A stretch of 12,379 nt of DNA from contig DASYRN010000226.1 of NCBI GenBank assembly GCA_036004365.1, positions 1 to 12,379 of the forward strand, read 5' to 3'. The DNA comes from DP-36 sp036004365. GTDB taxonomy: Bacteria; Desulfobacterota; Binatia; UBA9968. The notes beneath the pieces were generated by a model. The model was not told the origin of the DNA. It made no database searches and worked only from the letters and a program-made list of their open reading frames with translations. This document shows, in pieces, positions 6,901 to 12,379 of the stretch; position 1 is the stretch's first letter, and every line of letters starts with the position of its first letter. The position numbers and the translations under genes were made by a program.

Positions 6901-7746
6901 TTAAGCTAGGGCGACTTCCGTGACGGCGCTGAATTGCTGAGCCAGGCTGTTGGTAAAAACAATACGAATGGGTTTCTCTTCGGTGAACTTGAGTTTGAAC
7001 TTCAGAAAGGGACTGTCGCTCAAACCGGAGGTCATCTCGTAGCGACTAACCAAACGGTCCCCGTAAAAAACTTGCATCGATGTTAGATAGAGGGGCTCCT
7101 CAACCTGGATAAATTTTTGGTTCTCGTAAGCGAGCCCGGTCTTGCTGGGGTGTTGAAACTTCACCTGGACCTCGGCCGTTTCTCCTTTGGCCAAGCGTCC
7201 CCGGCGGACCAGTTCCGGGATTCGTGTAACGGGCGGACGAATTTCTTCTCTTGGGTGAGTTTCTTTTGTCCCGCCCGCCGTGGCGCACCCGCCTTGCCCG
7301 TCAGGAATTGTAATCTGATGGGCAGCGGTCCACCGCCCGTGTAAGTTGCATTCGGCGATGGCCTTTAGGGTGGAGCTGCCGCTGTGCATTCGCGCTTGGA
7401 AAGCAAAGTAGAGCTCGCCGTTGGCGGGGGAGGGATGGAAAATTCCCTTGGAGGGAATCGGATCGCTTTCGTTAAGGAACTGAATTTGCCGGATGTAATG
7501 ATTCCTTTCCATGGGATGGTTCATCTTGGCTACAACGGGAACATGGGTTCCATTTCGCGTCATCGCCGGCAGGATCAGCTTCGCGGTATGGAGTTCCTTA
7601 AACCCGGAGGGGACTTGAGTAGCCCCGGTTGCGGATGGATCGAGCGCGAGTAGAGACCGACTCTTCAGCCCCGTAAAGATTCCCGCAACCACAAGCGAAG
7701 AACTCCACTTGCAGAAACTTCTTCGTGAAATTTCCGGTAGGCTCAT
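6901..7746 (-). CDS. Tat-exported SoxY-SoxZ fusion, SoxYZ-like carrier protein
   Basis: 281 residues. The N terminus SRRSF (7-11) followed by a hydrophobic stretch is a Tat signal, as in SoxY. Residues about 50-157 form a SoxY-like domain (VAKMNHPME, HYIRQI, DPIPSKG, AECNLHGRW) ending in GGC at 152-154. In true SoxY that cysteine sits at the extreme C terminus and carries the sulfur substrate. Here ATAGG and a linker follow and lead into a SoxZ-like beta domain (about 172-281; VQVKFQHPSKTG, FLKFKLKF). The arrangement matches the fused SoxYZ-like carrier family described beside quinoprotein dehydrogenases. A ribosome site is weak before the ATG at 7746. Substrate could be a sulfur compound or another covalently held group. 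The internal Cys154 is the natural attachment point. Confidence 0.87.
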   Translation of the reverse strand: MSLPEISRRSFCKWSSSLVVAGIFTGLKSRSLLALDPSATGATQVPSGFKELHTAKLILPAMTRNGTHVPVVAKMNHPMERNHYIRQIQFLNESDPIPSKGIFHPSPANGELYFAFQARMHSGSSTLKAIAECNLHGRWTAAHQITIPDGQGGCATAGGTKETHPREEIRPPVTRIPELVRRGRLAKGETAEVQVKFQHPSKTGLAYENQKFIQVEEPLYLTSMQVFYGDRLVSRYEMTSGLSDSPFLKFKLKFTEEKPIRIVFTNSLAQQFSAVTEVALA

Positions 7747-7818
7747 CGTTGACCCGTTATCCGCGGTGCTAGAGTCGCTGGGGTCTCCGTTAATGCAAAA
7801 GTACTGGGTCAGTGTACA

Positions 7819-7895
7819 TTAGGGGGAGCAAGCCATCCGGCCTGTTGCAACCTCTCTGCTGCTACGTCCACGGCCTTCATCCTTGCTCCCCCTAA
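7819..7895. repeat. 77-bp element with perfect 14-bp inverted ends
   Basis: TTAGGGGGAGCAAG (7819-7832) and CTTGCTCCCCCTAA (7882-7895) are exact inverse complements flanking a 49-base spacer. The ends carry TA dinucleotides, as expected of a tiny IS630/mariner-type MITE, but no transposase lies near. The element sits in the 194-bp gap between the SoxA-like cytochrome gene and the SoxYZ fusion, the largest break within the array between consecutive genes. On the transcript it could form a long hairpin without a U-run, so it is not a classic terminator. On the minus strand the spacer also begins a 23-codon frame (ATG near 7879) after GGGAG. Confidence 0.7.
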
Positions 7896-7940
7896 ATGCT
7901 CTTGAGAGGGTCTAGATGTCACAGCTGTAAACACGTTTTT

Positions 7941-8399
7941 TTAGTGTTTGCCGGGATCCAGTGTGGACCCTTTGTTGGACCAGTAATGGTACGCCTCTAG
8001 CGCTTTCATCGCGGGGCCGTTGACGTCGATCCTTTCTCCTTCATTGGGATTTTCGATGCACCAGTTGATCATATCCCGTAAGGTCGCAAAGTCCTGCATC
8101 TGCTCTTGATATTTAGGAAACTCGTGAGGGTGTGTGTCCGAAGCGAAAGGATGACACATGGCGCAGGCCATGCCGGTTCTTGATAGATTCAACCCGAACT
8201 TTTTTTCGGTTTCACCGTCTCCGTGAAATAAGAGGTCGCCGATCCGCACCTGCTCCATGAAAACGTCCTGGAAGGCCTTGAGTTGCTCCGGGGTATGTTT
8301 TTCTTTGTGGGCCTGAACATCATCCATTCGAGACGCGAAAACGAAAAGGAACCCTGCCAAGAGAAGAAGTCCACCACGCCAAGGGAGAATCTTTCCCAT
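7941..8399 (-). CDS. SoxA-like mono-haem cytochrome c
   Basis: 152 residues with an N-terminal signal peptide (basic start, hydrophobic core 9-22, cleavage probably near VQA30). One haem site is CAMCH (79-83). After it, LRDMINWC places Cys114 inside a helix, followed by ENPNEG and a C-terminal AMKALEAYHYW helix. In SoxA and the related TsdA cytochromes a cysteine at this point ligates the haem iron and is the catalytic residue, so this protein resembles the catalytic C-terminal domain of SoxA. A full SoxA is longer and often has a second domain. The ribosome site AGGTGA lies six bases before the ATG. The gene follows the metallophosphoesterase by 29 bases. Likely periplasmic, oxidising a substrate onto, or off, the SoxYZ-like carrier (inference). 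Confidence 0.83.
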   Translation of the reverse strand: MGKILPWRGGLLLLAGFLFVFASRMDDVQAHKEKHTPEQLKAFQDVFMEQVRIGDLLFHGDGETEKKFGLNLSRTGMACAMCHPFASDTHPHEFPKYQEQMQDFATLRDMINWCIENPNEGERIDVNGPAMKALEAYHYWSNKGSTLDPGKH

Positions 8400-8428
8400 A
8401 ACGCTTCACCTTTCCTTTCGTTACCTCG

Positions 8429-9568
8429 TTATTTGTATGGCCACATTTGATCGGCGATGCGCGGTCTCAGTCTCTGGTTGTCGTTGTCGCCGGTACCGGA
8501 ATCGATAGGCGCTTCCGCATAGACCTCTTTACGCCACATCACGTATTCGTGGTCCACCTTTTCTGCCGCCGTGACGCTCAGTTTTGCCCACCCTACGCCG
8601 TCGAAGTAATCTCCGGGATTGGCTCGGATCATCGGTTTAGTCAGCACGGGAACCCCTTCCGGAGCATAAGGCCAGGGCCAGGAGGTGGCCAGCATTCCGA
8701 TCGATCTCATGGTACCGATTTCGTTGTAGAGCACCTGGTGAGTATGGCCGTGAATGTTCGTAACGTTGGTATAGGGTTTGAGAACCTCGTGGACTTGGCG
8801 CCAATCCCTGACCCAGAAATTCCATGGAGGATAATATTCGTACAGCGGATTGTGAGTAAAAATCACAATCGGCCTGTCTTTCGCTAAAGGGGAAAGCGTC
8901 TTGTTCAGCCACCGAAGCTGATCGTCTCCGACCCCGGCCCATGGCCCGGCCACGGAACCGTCCAGAGTGGCCATGTGACCCATCCTCTCTTTCGGGCTCA
9001 TCTTGGTTGCGGACCAATAGTCAGGCCCACGGCTCACGGTGTCGAGGCCGACAAATTGGACGCCTTTGTGTTCAAACGTCCAGGGGGAGTTGCCGAACAA
9101 ACTTACCCAGGTCTTGCCCATGTCCAGATACCAGTCGTGCTCGCCGGGGATAAAGTGTTTTTTGATCGTTATTTCCTTGAGAATATCGTTTCCGAGCCGC
9201 AGTTCCACCGGGTCAGCAAGTTGTGCCAGGTCGCCGCCGAACATAAGAAAATCCGCTGCCGGTTTCATGGCTTGGATTTCTTTGACCGCGCGGACGGCTT
9301 TTTCAACAAAGCGCGTATTGACGTTCTTGGGGTAGAGGTGTGTGTCCGAAAGCCAAGCGAAGCTAAATGGAGCCTGAGCCCCAAAGGCCAGATCCAAGGC
9401 ATTGATTATGGGGAACCAGCCATAGGTCGCCGCGCCGGTTACGGCGCCCGCCACAAGGGACCGATGGAGAAAGGTTCTCCGGGTTATCTTAATAGATGGA
9501 TCAGGCCGCTCATCAGGCTTGTTCAACTCACTTGCCGCCTCACGTCGTTCACGGTCCAGATCGTTCAT
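8429..9568 (-). CDS. Tat-exported metallophosphoesterase (calcineurin-like)
   Basis: 379 residues. A strong ribosome site GGAGG precedes the ATG by six bases. ITRRTFLHR (28-36) plus a following Ala/Gly-rich hydrophobic stretch is a Tat signal, so folding with metal occurs before export. Metal-binding motifs appear in order: DTH (75-77), GGD (111-113), GEHD (142-145), TH (238-239) and GHTH (274-277). The usual GNHD asparagine is Glu143 here. SoxB, the hydrolase of the Sox pathway, belongs to the same superfamily and is also periplasmic, but has an additional 5'-nucleotidase C-terminal domain that this protein lacks. Flanked by a cupredoxin and a SoxA-like cytochrome, it may hydrolyse a phospho- or sulfo-ester or release a group from the SoxYZ-like carrier. 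The substrate is unknown. Confidence 0.9.
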   Translation of the reverse strand: MNDLDRERREAASELNKPDERPDPSIKITRRTFLHRSLVAGAVTGAATYGWFPIINALDLAFGAQAPFSFAWLSDTHLYPKNVNTRFVEKAVRAVKEIQAMKPAADFLMFGGDLAQLADPVELRLGNDILKEITIKKHFIPGEHDWYLDMGKTWVSLFGNSPWTFEHKGVQFVGLDTVSRGPDYWSATKMSPKERMGHMATLDGSVAGPWAGVGDDQLRWLNKTLSPLAKDRPIVIFTHNPLYEYYPPWNFWVRDWRQVHEVLKPYTNVTNIHGHTHQVLYNEIGTMRSIGMLATSWPWPYAPEGVPVLTKPMIRANPGDYFDGVGWAKLSVTAAEKVDHEYVMWRKEVYAEAPIDSGTGDNDNQRLRPRIADQMWPYK

Positions 9569-9612
9569 GATATGCCTCCTTCCTGCAATTGGCCCTTGCG
9601 GCGTTCTTGCCG

Positions 9613-10356
9613 CTATTTCTTCAGCTCGACGTTAACATTGTTGGTTTTCTTTGCCTCGACGGTTACGGGAGTTTCTGTGGTTCCAGCGTATGGCTGAAAG
9701 GTAACCAAGGTGTATTTTCCGGGCGGTATGTCCTTAATCGCAAAACCACCGTCCTTTTGGGTGATGGCGTAATATGGATTTTCAACGACCATGACCCAAC
9801 CTTGCATCCAACCGTGCACATCGCAGGCAACATCCACGACTCCCGGCAGCTTAAGCACGGTCTTGACCTGTTGATCCTTGTTGGGCATCGCCTCATTAAA
9901 AACCGTGCGCCCCCTGCGGCCATCGGCCACGAGATATCCGTGGGTATTATGGAGCACCGGATCTGAATTATGGATGATCACCTCCGTCCCTACCGGCACT
10001 GCCTGGACCTCCGGCTCGAATCTGCACTTCACATTATCAATAACCGGAGGTTTCTTCGGCTTTTCAAGCGCTTTACCCTTCTCGATTCCTTTCAGGTAAA
10101 CGATTGCTCCCTGAACCGTATTATCCTTTCCAAGAACAATGCGCGGCTCATCCCGTGGGCCGCCGCAAACCTGTTGGTCCTGCGTGGGAATGACCTTTCG
10201 CGGGCTGGGCGCGGTTCCGCGAAACACCACCTTGCCTTCGACCGCGCCGCCATCCGTGACCTTGGTTTCCTGATAGGACCAAACCCTTGAAGGGTCTATA
10301 GAGTCCAGAAAAAAGGAAACACACAAACACAAGATTAACGCGCATTTTTGCACCAT
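9613..10356 (-). CDS. Exported cupredoxin with carboxypeptidase-regulatory-like C-terminal domain
   Basis: 247 residues. An AGGAAGG ribosome site precedes the ATG. A signal peptide covers about residues 1-28. The central domain (about 40-190) has the type-1 copper ligand set expected of a blue copper protein: His136 in VLHNTHG, Cys178, His181 and Met184 in ACDVHGWMQGW. After it a small beta domain (about 195-245; GGFAIKDIPPGKYTLVTF) resembles carboxypeptidase-regulatory or transthyretin-like folds. Proteins of this build are often annotated as methylamine-utilisation-like and occur beside respiratory cytochromes. It heads the minus-strand array, 44 bases before the metallophosphoesterase. It probably shuttles electrons in the periplasm, for example to the haem-c domains of the cbb3 oxidase (inference). 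Confidence 0.87.
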   Translation of the reverse strand: MVQKCALILCLCVSFFLDSIDPSRVWSYQETKVTDGGAVEGKVVFRGTAPSPRKVIPTQDQQVCGGPRDEPRIVLGKDNTVQGAIVYLKGIEKGKALEKPKKPPVIDNVKCRFEPEVQAVPVGTEVIIHNSDPVLHNTHGYLVADGRRGRTVFNEAMPNKDQQVKTVLKLPGVVDVACDVHGWMQGWVMVVENPYYAITQKDGGFAIKDIPPGKYTLVTFQPYAGTTETPVTVEAKKTNNVNVELKK

Positions 10357-10488
10357 ATTCTTTCCTTCCTTTATTACTGAAATGGAATGTCGTGATCCGG
10401 GTGCCAGCTATAGCTCCCATTGACCTGTGGATCCGCTCGACTCCGCAGAACGTCTACAGGATGTCTTTGAACAGCCCGGCAAAATGAC

Positions 10489-10516
10489 AGAGATCCGCCC
10501 GACCCAACGTCGTTCC
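10489..10516 (-). promoter_or_regulatory. Candidate ECF-type promoter for the cupredoxin array
   Basis: On the minus strand GGAAC (10516-10512) is the conserved core of an ECF -35 element. Eighteen bases later comes TCTCT, with TCTGT two bases further on, near -10 elements of the TCTGA/TCAAA type. Transcription would begin roughly 125-130 bases before the cupredoxin ATG at 10356. The match is short and could be chance; its interest comes from the opposed copy at 10548. Confidence 0.28.
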
Positions 10517-10547
10517 GGCTACGAGTCTGATGGTAAGGAGGAATCAC

Positions 10548-10575
10548 GGAACCGACTTTGCCTCGATGTCTCAAA
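10548..10575 (+). promoter_or_regulatory. Candidate ECF (sigmaE-type) promoter facing the sigma factor gene
   Basis: GGAACCG (10548-10554) is followed 16 bases later by TCAAA (10571-10575). This spacing and wording are those of sigmaE-type ECF promoters (GAACTT, 16-17 bases, TCAAA). It points toward the ECF sigma gene but lies about 300 bases upstream, implying a long leader. It may represent autoregulation of the sigma/anti-sigma operon. Confidence 0.33.
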
Positions 10576-10607
10576 TTCGTGAAGAACAAGGTGTTAATTT
10601 CTCAATC

Positions 10608-10623
10608 GTCCTAAGATTAGGAC
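10608..10623. promoter_or_regulatory. Operator-like palindrome GTCCTAA-GA-TTAGGAC
   Basis: Seven-base arms, GTCCTAA at 10608-10614 and TTAGGAC at 10617-10623, are perfectly inverse-complementary around two bases. The palindrome is bracketed by a direct repeat of CAATCG (10603-10608 and 10623-10628). Sixteen-base dyads of this kind are typical of dimeric repressor or activator sites. Its loop is too small and it has no U-run, so it is not a terminator. No regulator other than the ECF pair is encoded in the window. Confidence 0.4.
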
Positions 10624-10874
10624 AATCGAAGAGGCATTTTATTCCCGAGAAGTCTTTTTCACCAATAGAGTAATCGAATGGCCCCCGACCCCTAGTGGGT
10701 TGCTGAAGACTCCGCTAGAGGGCTGTACTGAGCAGCAGGTTGAAGCATGGAAACCACATTTTGAGCAGCTGCTAAGTTTTCTTTGGCAGACTACCTCTCG
10801 TAGATTCGGTCCCGTTGACACACTAAGAGGAAGAGGGTAATGGATTCCCAGCATGCAGCTAGGTTCCTAGGAGA

Positions 10875-11519
10875 TTGAGGAGTTGGCAGGCCGACTCTGT
10901 TCAGGGGGGTGCAGAGATTCGATACGAGGCTGGAAAAGAGGAGTCTAATAGCTGCGATCGCACGATTCTGGAAAATCTCGACGCTCTCTATGGGTTTGCG
11001 ATGTCCTTGACTCGCAACCCCATGGACGCTGAGGATTTGGTCCAGGACGCCTGCCTCCGTGCGATCAAGGGACTCGTCCAGCGTGGCATTGAAAATGATC
11101 CAAAGGTATGGCTGTTTACTATCCTGCGGAATGTCTGGATTAACCAATGGCGCCGGCGCGCTAAGGGGCCAGAATTTATCTTGTTGGGAATGAATCGCGA
11201 TGATGGTGGCGTCTTCCAACAATGGTTCTCAGACGATCGGGAACGCCCAGATGACCATTTCGAGCGCAACGTGTTGTGTGAAAAGATTCATACGGCGATT
11301 GGCGGCCTACCCGAAGTGTTTCGCGAAGTCGTGGTGCTCCGTTATTTCGAAGGGTTCAGCTACCGACAAATTGCTTCCATCTTGGGATGTCCGGCGGGGA
11401 CCGTCATGTCGCGCTTGAGCCGCGCCAAGACCGAACTGCGCGTCATACTGAACGGGAATAACATAGAACATGGAAAGGATTTTGCACCGAAAAAGAAGAA
11501 GTGGATAAGCATATCCTAG
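10875..11519 (+). CDS. ECF-type RNA polymerase sigma factor
   Basis: 214 residues. Region sigma2 spans about 35-97 (ALYGFAMSLTRNPMDAEDLVQDACLRA, then WLFTILRNVWINQWRRR). Region sigma4 spans about 141-195 (LPEVFREVVVLRYFEGFSYRQIASILGC, GTVMSRLSRAK), with the helix-turn-helix expected to read the -35 box. A variable acidic linker lies between them. The start is uncertain. The TTG at 10875 is the first possible start after an in-frame TAG, and AGGAGA sits very close to it. No ATG occurs before the sigma2 domain. The anti-sigma gene overlaps its last 19 bases, the usual arrangement for a sigma/anti-sigma pair. Targets are unknown. The divergent cytochrome array and its own promoter are the nearest candidates. 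Confidence 0.92.
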   Translation: MRSWQADSVQGGAEIRYEAGKEESNSCDRTILENLDALYGFAMSLTRNPMDAEDLVQDACLRAIKGLVQRGIENDPKVWLFTILRNVWINQWRRRAKGPEFILLGMNRDDGGVFQQWFSDDRERPDDHFERNVLCEKIHTAIGGLPEVFREVVVLRYFEGFSYRQIASILGCPAGTVMSRLSRAKTELRVILNGNNIEHGKDFAPKKKKWISIS

Positions 11520-12319
11520 AATATATTCCGTTGTATCTGGATGACGAACTCCAGGAGGGTGAGCGGCTGGTCGTGGAAAGGCACGTCAGGGTCTGCGCCG
11601 ATTGCCGTGTCGCTCTGGATGCCGAGCGTGATCTTATTGCGGGCATTCGGAAGGCTCGCGCCCATTACAAGGCACCCGAATCGCTGCGGGAAAACATTGC
11701 GAAGCTGCTGCAGAGTTGCGGCTCGCGCCGTAGATTCTTCATATCCTACCGGCTCCCGCTTGCGGCCTGCGTCGTCTTGGTACTCGGCCTGGCCGTCGTC
11801 TGGCTTGCACTGGGCGGGGCCTTTCGTGCAGACCGTAGCCCATTCGTCTCCACCGCGGTCAACACTCACCTACGGTATATCGAGGGACAGTTGCCCCTGG
11901 AAGTCATCAGCGATTCGCCCGAAAAGATCTCTGCCTGGTTTGCCGGGAAACTTGGGTTCAATTTGAAATTGCCGGATTATCCAGAAGAGCCGAAACCTTA
12001 CCAAGTCGAAGGCGCACGTTTGGTCGGTTTTAAGGACGACTATGCAGCCTATATCGTCTATCGGTTGAATGGTCACCCAATCTCCTTGCTCGTCACTTCG
12101 GATTCAGTTGCAAAACCATCGGGCGGGGAAGAGATCCCTTGGGAAGGAATGCGGTTTCATTTTCAATCGGTGGCAGGCTGGAAAGTGCTGACTTGGTCGG
12201 ACAACGGACTGACGTACGCGCTCGTCTCCAATCTAGAAGAGCGGGGCCAAGCCTCGTGTATCGTATGTCATCAAGACGAGCGGGTTTTCAGAGGACTTCA
12301 ATCTCGAAAGCACATGTAA
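11501..12319 (+). CDS. Transmembrane ZAS-type anti-sigma factor with C-terminal CxxCH haem-c motif
   Basis: 272 residues from a GTG at 11501 that overlaps the sigma gene. The cytoplasmic N-terminal domain has the zinc-binding anti-sigma motif H28-VRV-C32-AD-C35. One membrane helix lies at about 85-105. The remaining 165 residues face the periplasm and resemble the common anti-sigma sensor domain (PEKISAWFAGKLGF, AAYIVYRLNGHPISL, WSDNGLTYALVSNL). Most such proteins end there. This one adds ASCIVCHQDERVF, with CIVCH at 253-257, a complete covalent haem-c attachment site. If it is haem-loaded, the protein could sense redox state, oxygen, nitric oxide, a sulfur compound or success of cytochrome maturation, and release the sigma factor accordingly (inference). 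Even without haem, the two cysteines could form a redox-sensitive disulfide. Confidence 0.9.
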   Translation: MDKHILEYIPLYLDDELQEGERLVVERHVRVCADCRVALDAERDLIAGIRKARAHYKAPESLRENIAKLLQSCGSRRRFFISYRLPLAACVVLVLGLAVVWLALGGAFRADRSPFVSTAVNTHLRYIEGQLPLEVISDSPEKISAWFAGKLGFNLKLPDYPEEPKPYQVEGARLVGFKDDYAAYIVYRLNGHPISLLVTSDSVAKPSGGEEIPWEGMRFHFQSVAGWKVLTWSDNGLTYALVSNLEERGQASCIVCHQDERVFRGLQSRKHM

Positions 12320-12321
12320 GG

Positions 12322-12379
12322 ATGGACCGCTACTCACGCGATTTCTCAGCGCGTAGAAATCAGGACCCTTATATCGTGC
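12322..12379 (+). CDS. Possible start of a further gene (partial, cut by window end)
   Basis: An ATG at 12322, two bases after the anti-sigma TAA, opens a frame that stays open for 19 codons to the window end (MDRYSRDFSARRNQDPYIV). An AGG directly abuts the ATG, so the ribosome site is poor and the call rests on close spacing to the anti-sigma gene. The visible residues are too few to suggest a function. It would be the third gene of the sigma operon. Confidence 0.3.
   Translation, partial: MDRYSRDFSARRNQDPYIV

Larger units (their letters stand above)
10357..10874. other. Divergent intergenic region between the cupredoxin array and the sigma factor
   Basis: A 518-bp stretch without a convincing gene. 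Several short frames exist on the minus strand, but their products look random. It holds opposed GGAAC motifs suited to ECF promoters, a tight palindrome at 10608-10623 and a degenerate repeat near 10721-10741. That repeat shares CTGAGCAGCAGG with the repeat cluster at 1858-1869. A perfect ten-base palindrome AGCAGCTGCT lies at 10763-10772. The length suggests a regulatory region with more than one promoter. Confidence 0.6.

Noticed and set aside
8429..9568. Calling the metallophosphoesterase SoxB
   Set aside because: It shares the superfamily and periplasmic location only; it is too short and lacks the 5'-nucleotidase C-terminal domain.
10815..10843. TTGACA with 17-base spacing to TAATGG as a sigma70 promoter for the ECF gene
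   Set aside because: The -35 box is perfect but the -10 matches only two of six bases.
10374..10854. Minus-strand frames of about 71 codons in the divergent intergenic region
   Set aside because: Composition is random, no ribosome sites, and they cover operator-like and repeat sequence.
1..12379. CRISPR arrays, tRNA or rRNA genes, transposase genes
   Set aside because: None was seen: there are no regularly spaced direct repeats, no tRNA cloverleaf sequence and no transposase or integrase motifs.

Overview
The window (about 12.4 kb, moderately GC-rich) looks like chromosomal DNA of a free-living, respiring Gram-negative-type bacterium. It carries Tat-exported proteins, many c-type cytochromes and a cbb3-type haem-copper oxidase. 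The intergenic inverted repeats (TTCGACA..GCTCAGGACGAACGG type and TGTCATTCTGAG..CTCAGGATGACA type) resemble those I associate with NC10/Methylomirabilota, Rokubacteria, Nitrospirota and deltaproteobacterial genomes. That taxonomic guess is inference only.

Layout. At the left edge a VKOR-thioredoxin disulfide-forming protein (minus, cut by the window edge) diverges from a caa3_CtaG-type oxidase assembly protein (plus). From about 10.36 kb down to 1.68 kb lies one long minus-strand array. In transcription order it encodes a cupredoxin, a Tat-exported metallophosphoesterase, a SoxA-like mono-haem cytochrome c and, after a 194-bp gap holding a 77-bp inverted-repeat element, a Tat-exported SoxY-SoxZ fusion. 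Then come a five-haem membrane-anchored cytochrome interrupted by an in-frame TGA, a 1021-residue CcoN-CcoO-CcoP fusion oxidase, CcoS, a two-helix FixP_N-like protein and a 37-residue membrane peptide. Two palindromic repeat clusters separate the last genes. Upstream of the array, divergent across a 518-bp intergenic region, are an ECF sigma factor and an overlapping transmembrane anti-sigma factor whose periplasmic tail ends in a CxxCH haem-c motif. A further gene may start at the right edge.

How the parts may work together (inference). The SoxYZ-like carrier, SoxA-like cytochrome and metallophosphoesterase (the superfamily to which SoxB belongs) recall a stripped-down Sox system. Electrons could pass through the pentahaem cytochrome and/or the cupredoxin to the cbb3 oxidase. 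CtaG, CcoS and VKOR would serve assembly of the copper, membrane and disulfide/haem-c components. The sigma/anti-sigma pair is placed to control the array, and paired GGAAC motifs facing both ways in the intergenic region fit ECF promoters. The combination of a Sox-like carrier module, a three-in-one oxidase and a haem-tagged anti-sigma factor is the most unusual aspect of the window.
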